Positions 34,719 through 43,314 are shown, numbered from the stretch's first letter. The stretch: 64,000 bases of DNA from Promicromonospora sukumoe 327MFSha3.1 (GCF_000385135.1 NZ_ARQM01000010.1:806001-870000), one strand, 5' to 3'. Numbers and translations are program-made. Notes: generated by a model from the letters alone, not told the origin.

Positions 34719-34859
34719 GCCGAACCGGACGCGGCCCGACCGGCCGCACCCGCTGCCACGACAACTGAGGGTGCTGCCAGCCGGTCAGATGGCACGGTCG
34801 CGCCCATGGCGCGGCGCGACCGTGCTCCTCGTCCTCCGCCGTCGGTTGGTGGCCGTGAC

Positions 34860-35648
34860 CTACAAGCCCATCGCGTTCGCCACCACCTCGCGCTCCGCGC
34901 CGGTCGCGAGACGCCAGACGGAGTCGGCGAGGTCGTCGGGGTCCAGCACCGCCCCTGGGGGCAGGTCGGAGCCAGGCGTCCCCACGAGGTTGTCGTCGTC
35001 ATCAGCATCAACAGCGCGATCTCCACCGGCGTGCCCATGACCAGCCGTCAGCAACCGGTGGATGTCGCCGCGGTCGATGAGCCCGCCGATCACCAGCGAG
35101 CCCACGTGGACGCCGTCGGGGGCGGCGGCCTCGGCGAGGGTCAGGGCGTAGGTGCGGAGGGCAGCGGAGGCCGGCGCGAAGGGGCCGAGGAACGGCAGCG
35201 GCACGACCGCGCTGAGTCCGGAGACGTAGACGATGGCGCCGCTGCCGCGTTCGCGCATGTCGGGCAGGACCAGGCCCGCGAGCTCGACGGCGGGGTCCAC
35301 GACCTGGGCCGCCGCGGCGCGCACGTCGTCCGGACCCGCCTCCAGGATGCCGATCGGGGCGGCCGCCGGGTTGTCCGCGCCCGGTCCGTGGTAGACGACG
35401 TCGATGGGGCCGAGCTCGGCGCGGATCTCGTCGGTCGCGCGGCGCAGCTCGCCGGGCGCGCGGACGTCGGCGGCGACTGCCGTGGCGCGGACGCCGCTCG
35501 TGCGCAGGTCGTTGAGGTAGCCCGGGTGCCGGTCTGCACTGCGGGAGACCAGGCCGACCTGGTAGCCCTCCTTGCCGAACCGTCGGGCGACCGACATGCC
35601 GAGCCCGGGTCCGGCGCCCAGGACCAGCAGCGTGGGGGAGGTGCTCAA
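34860..35648 (-). CDS. SDR-family oxidoreductase lacking the Tyr-Lys active site
   Basis: 262 residues with a Rossmann fold. The nucleotide loop is GAGPGLG (11-17), followed by Ser/Arg at VSRSADR; an AADVR motif lies near 59-63. YVSGLSAV (141-148) carries the catalytic-Ser region. At the YxxxK position the protein reads FAPAS (Phe157, Ser161), so both the usual catalytic Tyr and Lys are absent. It may bind NAD(P) without normal dehydrogenase activity, or use another chemistry. An AAGGAGAGAAG precedes the ATG. It is divergent from an HxlR regulator 85 bases away, which probably controls it. Confidence 0.82.
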   Translation of the reverse strand: MSTSPTLLVLGAGPGLGMSVARRFGKEGYQVGLVSRSADRHPGYLNDLRTSGVRATAVAADVRAPGELRRATDEIRAELGPIDVVYHGPGADNPAAAPIGILEAGPDDVRAAAAQVVDPAVELAGLVLPDMRERGSGAIVYVSGLSAVVPLPFLGPFAPASAALRTYALTLAEAAAPDGVHVGSLVIGGLIDRGDIHRLLTAGHGHAGGDRAVDADDDDNLVGTPGSDLPPGAVLDPDDLADSVWRLATGAEREVVANAMGL

Positions 35649-35733
35649 TCTTCTCTCCTTGGTCGTTCGGGGTCAGTACGGTGACGACATCGATCCTCAT
35701 GGCCCCGCGGACCTCTCGGAAGAAGGCACTTTC

Positions 35734-36162
35734 ATGTCAGATGGGAACACCGGTGTGCCCCACCCCGACGCGCGCCGCCCCAACGTTTCTCACCCGGACG
35801 CGCACATGGTCGCCGCCGCCGTCGGCGGGCTGATGCCGGGCCGGGTTCCGGCCGCGGACTACGAGGCGTGCCCTGTCACGCACGCGGTGCGGATGCTCGG
35901 CGACAAGTGGACGCTGCTCGTCCTGATGCTGCTCGCCGAGCGCGCGCACCGGTTCAACGAGCTCCACCGGCGCGTCGACGGCATCAGCCAGCGGATGCTG
36001 ACCCGCACCCTCCGCGCGCTGGAGGACGACGGACTGGTCGCCCGGACCGTCTTTCCCACCGTGCCGCCCGGGGTCGAGTACGACCTCACCGAGCGCGGCC
36101 GCGAGCTGCTGGTCCCGCTGTCGGCGCTGGCGGACTGGGTCGTGAAGGACCGGGCGGCATAG
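35734..36162 (+). CDS. HxlR-family transcriptional regulator
   Basis: 142 residues. A 45-residue tail is followed by the HxlR winged helix-turn-helix: YEACPVTHAVRMLGDKWTLL, then RFNELHRRVDGISQRMLTRT and LRALEDDGLVARTVFPTVPP. The family usually has a redox- or ligand-sensitive Cys; one Cys (EACPV) is in the typical place. Such regulators commonly control a divergent oxidoreductase gene, here the SDR at 34860-35648. The shared 85-base spacer should hold both promoters and the operator. GAAGAAGG lies about 8 bases before the ATG. Confidence 0.9.
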   Translation: MSDGNTGVPHPDARRPNVSHPDAHMVAAAVGGLMPGRVPAADYEACPVTHAVRMLGDKWTLLVLMLLAERAHRFNELHRRVDGISQRMLTRTLRALEDDGLVARTVFPTVPPGVEYDLTERGRELLVPLSALADWVVKDRAA

Positions 36163-36165
36163 TCG

Positions 36166-36240
36166 CCGGTCGGCCGGTCGGCCGGTCGGCCGGTCGGTCG
36201 GCCGGCCGGTCGGCGAGTCGGCCAGTCGGCCAGCCGCCAG
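36166..36240 (+). repeat. Degenerate CGGTCGGC iterations
   Basis: About eight imperfect copies of CGGTCGGC or close variants follow the HxlR stop codon. They can fold into many alternative hairpins and could terminate transcription. There is no gene here. Confidence 0.75.
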
Positions 36241-36281
36241 GCAGACCAGGCCCAGGCCCAGGACCAGGACCAGGACCAGAA

Positions 36282-36386
36282 CCCGGACCAGAGTCTCGCC
36301 GACCCGGACCAGAGTCTCGCCGACCCGGACCAGAGTCTCGCCGACCCGGACCTGCGTCTCGCCGACCCGGACCTGCGTCCCGCCGA
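36282..36386 (+). repeat. Five tandem 21-bp units upstream of GH43
   Basis: Units start at 36282, 36303, 36324, 36345 and 36366. The first three are exact copies, and the last two share a CTGCGTC variant in the middle. They are preceded by a (CCAGGA)n-like run at 36248-36280. The array fills the 376-base gene-free stretch and lies 150 bases before the GH43 start. Confidence 0.92.
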
Positions 36387-36538
36387 CCCGGACCAGGACC
36401 AGTCCCGCCGAGCCCAGTACCAGCCCCGACCGGCCCCGACCGCACCTTTCTGTCGCGTCTTGAGCGGCGGAATTTCGCCGGTTAGCGTCGCGTCGGACGC
36501 GCGGCGACGTCGCCGCGCACGGAACGGAGGGCGTGCCC

Positions 36539-38023
36539 ATGACAGGTCCAGCGAACGGATCTCCCGTCGACCGGCGGGCGGTCCTGGCGGGTGCCGCCGG
36601 GGTCGCCGGCTCCCTCGTGGCGGGGCTCGCCGGGCCTGCCGCGTCGGCCGCGGCGCAGGGGCGAGCGGCAGGCGCGGCCTCCGGCGGGGGACCAGCCGGC
36701 GCGACAGCCGGTGAGGCAGCGGAAGCGACAGCGGACAGCACAGCCGGCAGCACAGCGCACGGCCGCCACCCCATCAACTGGCCCGACCCCGAGCCCTACG
36801 GACTCGCGGACACCCGCACGGACCTCTGGCCGCGCGATGACAACTCGTTCGTCCTGCCGCTGGAGCTGCGCCCGCGGGACGAGGAGCTCGGCCGGGTCTG
36901 GATCCGGGACACCTACGTGAACTGCTTCGTCGTCGACGGCAAGCCCGTCTACGTCGCCACGGGTACCACGCGCGTCCCGGGGCTTCCGGCGGCCGGGCCG
37001 TGGAACGACGGCATCTTCCTGTGGGTGGCCCCGTCGCTGCGCGGGCCGTGGCGGCTGGCCGACACGACGGCTATCCGGCCAGACTCGGGGCAGGGTGGCG
37101 GGCAGAGCAGCACGCAGGGCGCCGAGAAGGGCAAGGTCTGGTCGCCGGAGTTCGTGGGGGAGAACCGCCCCGGCCGCACCGTCGTCGCGCCGTGGCAGGA
37201 GTACTGGGACGACCGCGACGGCGGCCAGGGTCAGTTCGGCAAGCGCGGCAACGTCTGGGCCCCGGAGGTGCACTACTTCCGCGGCACCTGGTACATCGTG
37301 GCCTGCATGGGCGACCACTCGACCAAGGTCGGCTCGTTCCTGCTGATCAGCGAGGGCGGCCCCGAGGGCCCGTACCGGCTGGCCGAGGGCAACGTGGACA
37401 AGCCGTTCGGCGACCCCTTCATCGGCGGCCCGGCGTTCATCGCCCCGGGCGCCTACCACCACATCGACGGCAGCATCTACACCGAGGACGACGAGGCCTG
37501 GCTGGTGCTGCACAACCACCTCTACGCGCCGTTCCAGGACGACATGGAGGACATCGTCCCCACCACGAACCTGCCGCTGTTCCGGCAGACGCCGTACACG
37601 CCCGAGCCGTACCTGGAGGGCGCCTACGTGTTCAAGCACGGCGGCAAGTACTTCCTGGTGCACGCGGCCTGGGACCGCACGTCGACCAACCCGGACGGGA
37701 CCACGCGCAACGCCTACGACAACCCGGGCGCCGGGCGGGTGCAGTACCAGTACGACGCCGTCGTCGCCGTCGCCGACCGGTTCGAGGGGCCGTACTCCGA
37801 GCGCTGGACCGCGGGGGTGGGCGCGGGGCACAACAACTTCTTCCTCGACCACCACGGTCGGCCGTGGGCGACGTTCTTCCGCAACCCGGCGGCCGGCTAC
37901 TGGGCCGACCCGGCGCGCGTGGGCGACGCGGCGGTGGCCGGCGTCGTCCGCCTGGAGTGGACCGGCCCGGAGGGCAACCGCCTCTACGCGGCCCGCCGCA
38001 ACCCCCGCCCGACCCACGACTGA
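36539..38023 (+). CDS. Tat-exported glycoside hydrolase family 43 protein
   Basis: 494 residues. The N-terminus has a twin-arginine signal (VDRRAVLAGAAGVAGSLVAG), then an Ala/Gly-rich linker and a five-bladed GH43-type propeller (about 85-490). The likely catalytic triad is Asp124 (IRDTYVN), Asp310 (HIDGSIY) and Glu360 (YLEGAYVFKHGGKYF); NVWAPEVHYF near 238 is a further family landmark. GH43 enzymes release arabinose, xylose or related sugars from hemicellulose and pectin; the exact substrate is open. Start ATG 36539 has GGAGG 8 bases upstream (GTG 36533 is too close). It is convergent with a sugar ABC operon, suggesting a shared substrate. Confidence 0.88.
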   Translation: MTGPANGSPVDRRAVLAGAAGVAGSLVAGLAGPAASAAAQGRAAGAASGGGPAGATAGEAAEATADSTAGSTAHGRHPINWPDPEPYGLADTRTDLWPRDDNSFVLPLELRPRDEELGRVWIRDTYVNCFVVDGKPVYVATGTTRVPGLPAAGPWNDGIFLWVAPSLRGPWRLADTTAIRPDSGQGGGQSSTQGAEKGKVWSPEFVGENRPGRTVVAPWQEYWDDRDGGQGQFGKRGNVWAPEVHYFRGTWYIVACMGDHSTKVGSFLLISEGGPEGPYRLAEGNVDKPFGDPFIGGPAFIAPGAYHHIDGSIYTEDDEAWLVLHNHLYAPFQDDMEDIVPTTNLPLFRQTPYTPEPYLEGAYVFKHGGKYFLVHAAWDRTSTNPDGTTRNAYDNPGAGRVQYQYDAVVAVADRFEGPYSERWTAGVGAGHNNFFLDHHGRPWATFFRNPAAGYWADPARVGDAAVAGVVRLEWTGPEGNRLYAARRNPRPTHD

Positions 38024-38068
38024 GCCCGGCCCAGCCCGGCCCACCGTGGCCGAGTGCGGCCGAGTGCG

Positions 38069-38128
38069 GTCGAACGTAGGTTTCGTCGGCGCATGAGCGT
38101 CCATGCGCCGCCGAAACCTACGTTCGAC
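38069..38128. terminator. Bidirectional terminator between GH43 and the ABC operon
   Basis: A 27-bp stem (38069-38095 with 38102-38128, one mismatch) with a 6-base loop lies between convergent genes. Confidence 0.92.
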
Positions 38129-38142
38129 GGCCCCGGGTCAGC

Positions 38143-39774
38143 TCAGCCCTGGCGCTCCGCCAGTGCCGTCTGGTACTCGTCGCGGATCTTGTCGCCGCCG
38201 CCCTTGGCCCACGCCTTGGCGCCGTCGGCCCAGGCGGTGACCGGCTTGCGACCGGCCAGGATGTCCGACTCCACGGAGGCGAGCTTCTCGCCGATCTGGC
38301 CGCCCTTGCGGCTGGCCGTTTCGCTGAACAGGCCCTGCACCGGGTTGGCCACGGCGGTCGGCACGACGGCGGCCTGCGCGTCGTGCTCGGCCTGCGCGAC
38401 GTCGGGGTCGCCGGCCTGGAAGTTGACCCAGGGGCCCTCGACCACGTACTTGAGCCCGAGCTGGATCTCGGTGCGGCCCTTGTCGGTGAGCACCGGGTCG
38501 GTCCCGTCGAGCTCGTGGTGCACGCCCTCGACGCCGTAGGTCCGGAACAGGTGCTCCTCGGAGCCGAACGGGGCGGCGAGGTAGTTGATCACGTCGAGCA
38601 GCGCCTCGACGCGGCCCGCGGACTTCTTGCTGATCGACGTGATGTTCTGCACGGGCGCACCAAGGTGGATGCCCGCGGTGCCGCCGCCCTCGGCGAGCGG
38701 GGGCGCCGCGACGGCGAGCCGGAAGTTCTCGTCGATCGGGTAGTTCGAGAAGTCGGGCCAGGCGCTGAACGTGTCGTCGAGCATCCGGATGGTGCCGTTC
38801 ACGAGCCAGGTCTTGCGCTGTGGCTGGGTGGCGGGGACGCCGTCCGGGTGCACGAAGCCGTCGGCGACGAGGCGCCGCCCGAGCTCCAGGGCCTCCTGCT
38901 GGCGCTCGTGCAGGTTCGCGCTGGTGAGCTTGCCGCCGTCCTCGGACCAGCCGTTCGGGATCTCGAACATCTGCCGGATGTGCCCCAGCGGCACGCGCCC
39001 GAGCGCCCAGGTGTTGCCGCCCGAGAGCTCCTTGCACAGGTCGTAGAACTCCTCGGCGGAGGTCACGTTCGGGTCGATGCCCTCGGCCTCGAACCAGTCC
39101 TGGCGCGCGTAGAACACACCGCTCTGCGCCGGGCCGCGGGGGACCGGCACGGCGAAGATCTTGCCATTGAAGACGCAGGACTGCCAGCTCTCGGTCGGGA
39201 TGTTCGCCAGGAACGGGTACTTCTTCACGGCGTCGCCCGAGAGGTACTCGGTCAGGTCGGTGGCGCGCTCCTCCAGCAGGCTGGGCAGGCCGGGGACGTC
39301 GCCGGGGAACATCTCGAAGATGTCCGGCAGCCGGTCACCGGCCACCGTCGTCTGGAACCGGTCGGAGAAGTCGCCTGCCGGCGTGAGCGCGATCGTCAGG
39401 GCGAACCCGAGCCGCTCGTGCAGCTCCTGCCAGTAGGCGTTCTTGTCGGCTCCCGGCGGCACCGGCGTGTTGGTCATCCCGAAGATGCCGACGTCCTCGC
39501 CGTCGCCGGGCTGGCCGCTGGTCACCTTCTTGGGGTTGGCGGGGTACTTGAGCATCGTGTCGGGCACGCCGTCGGTGCCCTTGATGTCCATCGGCACGCC
39601 GTCGTACGGGACGTACGTGGGTAGGGCGACGGTGGCGTTGCCGGTCAGGGCACCGCCGCCGCGGCCCTCGTTGCTGCAGCCGGCGAGGCCGAGCACGGCG
39701 AAGGCGCCGAGGCCCATGCCGCCCATCAGCAGGCTCCGGCGGCTGATGGTGGTCTCCGTGAGCAAACGGTTCAT
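38143..39774 (-). CDS. Extracellular sugar-binding lipoprotein of an LplA-type ABC importer
   Basis: 543 residues. The N-terminus joins a twin-arginine motif (TISRRSLLMGGMGLGAFAVL) to lipobox LAGC, so it is probably a Tat-exported lipoprotein. The mature protein has the family 1 solute-binding layout with ALTIALTPAGDFSDRFQTTV, LPDIFEMFPGDVPGLPSLLE and RVEALLDVINYLAAPFGSEE. It is large, like LplA/YtcQ proteins that bind oligosaccharides. It is the last gene of the operon, 46 bases after the inner permease. No ATPase is encoded here; importers of this type share an MsmX/MsiK-like ATPase encoded elsewhere. Confidence 0.9.
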   Translation of the reverse strand: MNRLLTETTISRRSLLMGGMGLGAFAVLGLAGCSNEGRGGGALTGNATVALPTYVPYDGVPMDIKGTDGVPDTMLKYPANPKKVTSGQPGDGEDVGIFGMTNTPVPPGADKNAYWQELHERLGFALTIALTPAGDFSDRFQTTVAGDRLPDIFEMFPGDVPGLPSLLEERATDLTEYLSGDAVKKYPFLANIPTESWQSCVFNGKIFAVPVPRGPAQSGVFYARQDWFEAEGIDPNVTSAEEFYDLCKELSGGNTWALGRVPLGHIRQMFEIPNGWSEDGGKLTSANLHERQQEALELGRRLVADGFVHPDGVPATQPQRKTWLVNGTIRMLDDTFSAWPDFSNYPIDENFRLAVAAPPLAEGGGTAGIHLGAPVQNITSISKKSAGRVEALLDVINYLAAPFGSEEHLFRTYGVEGVHHELDGTDPVLTDKGRTEIQLGLKYVVEGPWVNFQAGDPDVAQAEHDAQAAVVPTAVANPVQGLFSETASRKGGQIGEKLASVESDILAGRKPVTAWADGAKAWAKGGGDKIRDEYQTALAERQG

Positions 39775-39820
39775 GACTACTCCTCATCGAGCGGGGTAAA
39801 AAGCGGGACAGAAGACGGGG

Positions 39821-40792
39821 TCAGCCCTTGACGGCGCCGGTGAGCATGCCCTTGGCGAAGTGGCGCTGCAGGAACGGGTAGACCAGCAGCACCGGCACGA
39901 TGGAGACCACGAGGATCGCCATCTGCAGGGACGTCTGGGGCGGCAGGGCGGCGGCGTCGATGCCGAGGTCCTGCGAGCCGAGCTGGGCGCCGTCCACCAC
40001 GTAGGTGCGCAGCACGAGCTGCAGGGGCCACTTGCTCGCGTCCGACATGTAGAGCAGCGCGTTGAAGAACGCGTTCCAGTAGCCGACGCCGTAGAACAGG
40101 CCGACGACGGCGAGCACGGGCTTGGACAGCGGCAGGCCGATGCGCCAGAAGAGCTGCCATTCGGTGGCGCCGTCGATCCGGGCGGCGTCGATGACCTCGT
40201 TCGGGAGCTGCACGAAGAACGCCCGCACGACCACCACGTTGAACGCGGAGACCGACGTCGGGATGATCAGCGCCCACAGCGTGTCCAGCAGGCCGAGCCG
40301 CTGGACCACGAGGTAGCTGGGGATGATCCCGGGGTTGAAGAGCAGGCTGATCAGCACCACGAGCAGCATCGCCCGCACGCCGAACGCGCCCTTGCGGCTC
40401 AGCGCCCAGCCGAGCGTGGTGGTCAGGGCCAGGCTCAGCGTGGTGCCGATCGCGGTGACCAGGATGCTGATCCAGAGCGCCTGCGTGACCACGCCGCCGG
40501 CGAAGATCATCTGGTAGGCGCTCAGGTCGATCCCCGTGGGCAGCAGCACGAAGCCGCCTGCCTCCGTGACCTGCTCGGGCGTGGCCAGGCTGGTGGAGAT
40601 GATGCCGACGAACGGCAGGATCACCAGGGCGCAGGCGATGGTCAGCACCACGCCCTTGACCGTGCGCTCGAACGGGCCGGGCATGGCCACGCCGTCGATC
40701 ACGGGGCGGGTGCGGGGGCGCTTGCCGCCGTCCGGCCCCGTCGTGCGGGGCCTTCTCGCAGTGGAGGTCCTCGCGGTGGTGGTCGCGCTCAT
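39821..40792 (-). CDS. LplC-type sugar ABC permease
   Basis: 323 residues. A polar N-terminal tail of about 40 residues is followed by six transmembrane helices. The cytoplasmic EAA loop is DAARIDGATEWQLFWRIGLP, the coupling site for the ATPase. The periplasmic loop has TPEQVTEAGGFVLLPTGIDL. The C-terminus YPFLQRHFAKGMLTGAVKG is typical of LplC/YtcP permeases. It overlaps the upstream permease gene by 4 bases (ATGA), so the two should be made in equal amounts. Confidence 0.92.
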   Translation of the reverse strand: MSATTTARTSTARRPRTTGPDGGKRPRTRPVIDGVAMPGPFERTVKGVVLTIACALVILPFVGIISTSLATPEQVTEAGGFVLLPTGIDLSAYQMIFAGGVVTQALWISILVTAIGTTLSLALTTTLGWALSRKGAFGVRAMLLVVLISLLFNPGIIPSYLVVQRLGLLDTLWALIIPTSVSAFNVVVVRAFFVQLPNEVIDAARIDGATEWQLFWRIGLPLSKPVLAVVGLFYGVGYWNAFFNALLYMSDASKWPLQLVLRTYVVDGAQLGSQDLGIDAAALPPQTSLQMAILVVSIVPVLLVYPFLQRHFAKGMLTGAVKG

Positions 40793-41817
40793 GCTCGGTA
40801 CACCCCTTCCTCGCCGAAGGCGTGGGCGGTCTTGTTGGCGACGAGGACCAGGGCCAGCCCGATCAGGCCCTTGACGAGTCCGACGGCGGCCGCGACGCCC
40901 CAGAACCCGCCCAGGACGCCCTGGTTGTAGACGTAGGTGTCCAGCACGTCGGACACGCCGAGGCCCACCGCCTGCTGCTGGAGGATGAGCTGCTCGAAGC
41001 CGACGCTCAGGGAGTCACCGAGCTTGAGGATGAGCAGCATGATGATGATCGGCCGCATGCCCGGCAGCGTGATGTGCCAGGTCTGGCGCCAGCGGGAGGC
41101 GCCGTCGACGGCCGAGGCCTCGTACAGCGACTTGTCGATGCCGGCGAGCACCGCGAGGAACAGGATGGTGGCCCACCCGGTGTCCTTCCAGATCACCTGG
41201 GACGTGATCAGCGCGTAGAACGCGTCGGAGTTGCCGATGATGTCGATGGGTTCCCACCCGTGCGACCGCAGGAAGTTGTTGAGCAGCCCGGCCCCGCCGA
41301 GCACCTGCTGGAAGACGGCGACGACGATCACCCAGGACAGGAAGTGCGGCAGGTAGAGCACCGACTGCACGATCTGCCGCACCCGGTTGGACACCAGGCT
41401 GTGCAGCAGCAGCGCCAGGATGATCGGCGCCGGGAAGACGAACACCGTCTGCAGCAGGGTGATGACCAGCGTGTTGCGCAGCGCGCTCAGGAACTCCGGG
41501 TCGCCCGAGAACAGGATCTGGAAGTTCTCGAACCCGACCCACAGGCTGCGCCCGATGCCGAGGTACGGCTGGTAGTCCTGGAACGCGATGACGTTGCCGC
41601 CGAGCGCCAGGTACTGGAAGACGATGATGACCGCCATGCCGGGCAGCGCCAGGAGCAGGACGGCGCGGTCGCGCACCAGCCGCTGCCACCACGACTGCCG
41701 GCGACGGACGGGCTGGGGGCCGGTGCCGGACGGCGTCCGGCTGCCGGAGCCTCGGCCACCTGACTTCGGGCGCAGTGTGCCCGCGCGTCCTGTGCGGGGT
41801 TCTTCGACCGCGGTCAT
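40789..41817 (-). CDS. LplB-type sugar ABC permease
   Basis: 342 residues. After a 45-residue polar tail there are six transmembrane helices, starting VLLLALPGMAVIIVFQYLAL. The EAA loop is EASAVDGASRWRQTWHITLP. IAFQDYQPYLGIGRSLWVGF and the C-terminal LVANKTAHAFGEEGVYRA are typical of LplB. The start ATG at 41817 has AGGGA about 7 bases upstream; earlier codons lie in a non-coding leader. It is the first gene of the operon, transcribed away from the LacI gene, with the operators in the shared 363-base region. Confidence 0.9.
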   Translation of the reverse strand: MTAVEEPRTGRAGTLRPKSGGRGSGSRTPSGTGPQPVRRRQSWWQRLVRDRAVLLLALPGMAVIIVFQYLALGGNVIAFQDYQPYLGIGRSLWVGFENFQILFSGDPEFLSALRNTLVITLLQTVFVFPAPIILALLLHSLVSNRVRQIVQSVLYLPHFLSWVIVVAVFQQVLGGAGLLNNFLRSHGWEPIDIIGNSDAFYALITSQVIWKDTGWATILFLAVLAGIDKSLYEASAVDGASRWRQTWHITLPGMRPIIIMLLILKLGDSLSVGFEQLILQQQAVGLGVSDVLDTYVYNQGVLGGFWGVAAAVGLVKGLIGLALVLVANKTAHAFGEEGVYRA

Positions 41818-42073
41818 GCTGCGGTCCCTGGCGCGCTGGGCACTGTGCGTGCGCTCTCCGGCAGAGCCTTCGGCAAGGGCTCGGGCATCGTGATGCTCCT
41901 CGGTGATCGGGCAGGCGGCCCGGGGCGTGCCCCGGGCGCGGACGACCTGCCGGACGGGGTCCGGGTGGTGCTGGTCGTCACGCGCTGCTGGTTGTCGCGT
42001 GCTGCAGGTCCCGTGCCGTGGACTACGGCAGGGGGCCTGGTACATCGTTGTTCCACGGCTGCTCCGTTGCAGA
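41818..42073. other. Leader of the sugar ABC operon, no gene seen
   Basis: About 255 bases between the first permease and the LacI operators. It is GC-rich and has no convincing frame. The only structured site is the imperfect 18-bp palindrome at 42038-42055. Confidence 0.6.
42038..42055. promoter_or_regulatory. Possible third LacI-type operator
   Basis: TGGTACATCGTTGTTCCA is an imperfect 18-bp palindrome (7 of 9 base pairs) centred on CG, as LacI-family operators usually are. It differs in sequence from the two perfect sites nearby, so it may belong to another regulator or be chance. Confidence 0.3.
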
Positions 42074-42085
42074 GTGATCGATCAC
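42074..42085. promoter_or_regulatory. LacI operator O1
   Basis: Perfect 12-bp palindrome GTGATCGATCAC with a central CG. It lies where the -35 of the LacI gene promoter should be, 18 bases upstream of TAGGCT. Confidence 0.8.
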
Positions 42086-42096
42086 CGTTCGCGGGT

Positions 42097-42102
42097 TAGG
42101 CT
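42097..42102 (+). promoter_or_regulatory. Candidate -10 of the LacI gene promoter
   Basis: TAGGCT fits TANNNT and lies between the two operators. Transcription would start near 42109, inside O2. Confidence 0.5.
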
Positions 42103-42107
42103 AGGAG

Positions 42108-42119
42108 GTGATCGATCAC
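42108..42119. promoter_or_regulatory. LacI operator O2
   Basis: Second exact copy of GTGATCGATCAC, 34 bases from O1 (about three helical turns), covering the predicted transcription start. The pair would let one regulator silence its own gene and the divergent ABC operon. Confidence 0.8.
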
Positions 42120-42180
42120 TTCGCAAGGGTCTCTCACCGGGCGGTGTCCGGAGGGCCCTGATGATCAGCGAGGATGGGGC

Positions 42181-43263
42181 ATGGTGAACGACAGCTCGAC
42201 GCGCAGCTCGACGGACAGCCCGGCGGACGGCTCGACCAGCAGCTCGACGGGGCGACGCCGCGCGACGATCTGGGAGGTCGCCAAGGCCGCCGGCGTCTCC
42301 CACCAGACCGTCTCGCGCTACCTGCGCAACGACGCGAAGATGCGGCCCGAAACGGTGGCGCGGGTACGGCAGGCCGTCGAGGAGCTCGACTACCGGCCCA
42401 ACCTGACCGCGCGGTCCATGCGCACCCGGCGCAGCGGCCGGGTCGCGGTGCTGCTGCCGGCGGTCGCCACGTACGGTCCGCCGCAGATCCTGAGCGGCGT
42501 GATGGAGGTGGCCCACGAGCACGGGTACACCGTCGAGGCGTTCAGCGTGGAGGGATCGCCGGCCGACCGGTTCGAGCGGGTCCTCGAGCTCGCCGACTCC
42601 GGGCAGGTCGAGGGCGTGCTCGCGCTCGCGCCGCTGCCCCCTGGCTCCGGCGGGCGGTTCCCCGAGCGGGCCGCGATCGTCGTGTCCGCGGACTACGACG
42701 ACAAGTTCCGCGGCGTGGGCGAGCTCGCAGACGGCTCACCGGTCGAGGACCTCGTGGTGCGCCTGGCCGAGCTGGGCCATCGCCGGTTCGCGCACGTGAC
42801 CGGCGCGCTCGACTACGCCTCCGCGCGCGGACGCCGCGACGTCTTCGTCGCCACGGTCGAACGGCTCGGGCTGGGTCCCGCGCTGGTGCTGGAGAGCGAC
42901 TGGTCGGCCGAGGGCGCACGCGCGGCCGTGCTCTCCCTGCCGGAGGAGGGTCACCCGACCGCCGTCGTCGCCGCGAGCGACGTCGGCGCGGCCGGCGTGG
43001 TGCTCGGCGCCCGCGAACGCGGCTGGACCATCCCGGGCGACCTCAGCGTGACCGGCTGGGACAACAACCAGCTCGGGGCGTACCTCGAGCCCACGCTGAC
43101 CACGGTCCGGGTCGACCACCGCAAGCTCGGCCGGGCGGCGATGGCGCGGCTGGTCGCGACGCTCCAGCCGGGCGCGGAGACCGCCCGCGGGGCCGAGGCG
43201 GCGTCGGACGGGCCGCTGAACACCATCATCTGGCGGGGCTCGACGGGACCGGCGCCGTCCTGA
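42181..43263 (+). CDS. LacI-family transcriptional regulator of the sugar ABC operon
   Basis: 360 residues. A Ser/Thr-rich tail is followed by the LacI helix-turn-helix (28-50: ATIWEVAKAAGVSHQTVSRY) and hinge helix (YRPNLTARSMRTRRSG). A periplasmic-binding-like effector domain then carries VAVLLPAVATYGPPQILSGV, GHRRFAHVTGALDYASARGR and LSVTGWDNNQLGAYLEPTLT. The effector is probably the sugar imported by the divergent LplABC system. Two perfect operators lie upstream. ATG 42181 is preferred; GTG 42184 is next to it. It ends just before a hairpin. Confidence 0.92.
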   Translation: MVNDSSTRSSTDSPADGSTSSSTGRRRATIWEVAKAAGVSHQTVSRYLRNDAKMRPETVARVRQAVEELDYRPNLTARSMRTRRSGRVAVLLPAVATYGPPQILSGVMEVAHEHGYTVEAFSVEGSPADRFERVLELADSGQVEGVLALAPLPPGSGGRFPERAAIVVSADYDDKFRGVGELADGSPVEDLVVRLAELGHRRFAHVTGALDYASARGRRDVFVATVERLGLGPALVLESDWSAEGARAAVLSLPEEGHPTAVVAASDVGAAGVVLGARERGWTIPGDLSVTGWDNNQLGAYLEPTLTTVRVDHRKLGRAAMARLVATLQPGAETARGAEAASDGPLNTIIWRGSTGPAPS

Positions 43264-43264
43264 C

Positions 43265-43299
43265 CCAGCGCTCGACGAGCGTGCTGGGTCGAGCGCTGG
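43265..43299 (+). terminator. Terminator after the LacI gene
   Basis: A perfect 12-bp stem (43265-43276 with 43288-43299) with an 11-base loop begins right after the stop codon. Confidence 0.75.
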
Positions 43300-43314
43300 A
43301 TCAGGACGGAGCTT

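Noticed and set aside
35737-36777. Minus-strand frame with a heptad VGETLVR repeat, and plus-strand frame of PGPESRR repeats
   Set aside because: Both are translations of the 21-bp tandem array. There is no ribosome binding site and no domain.
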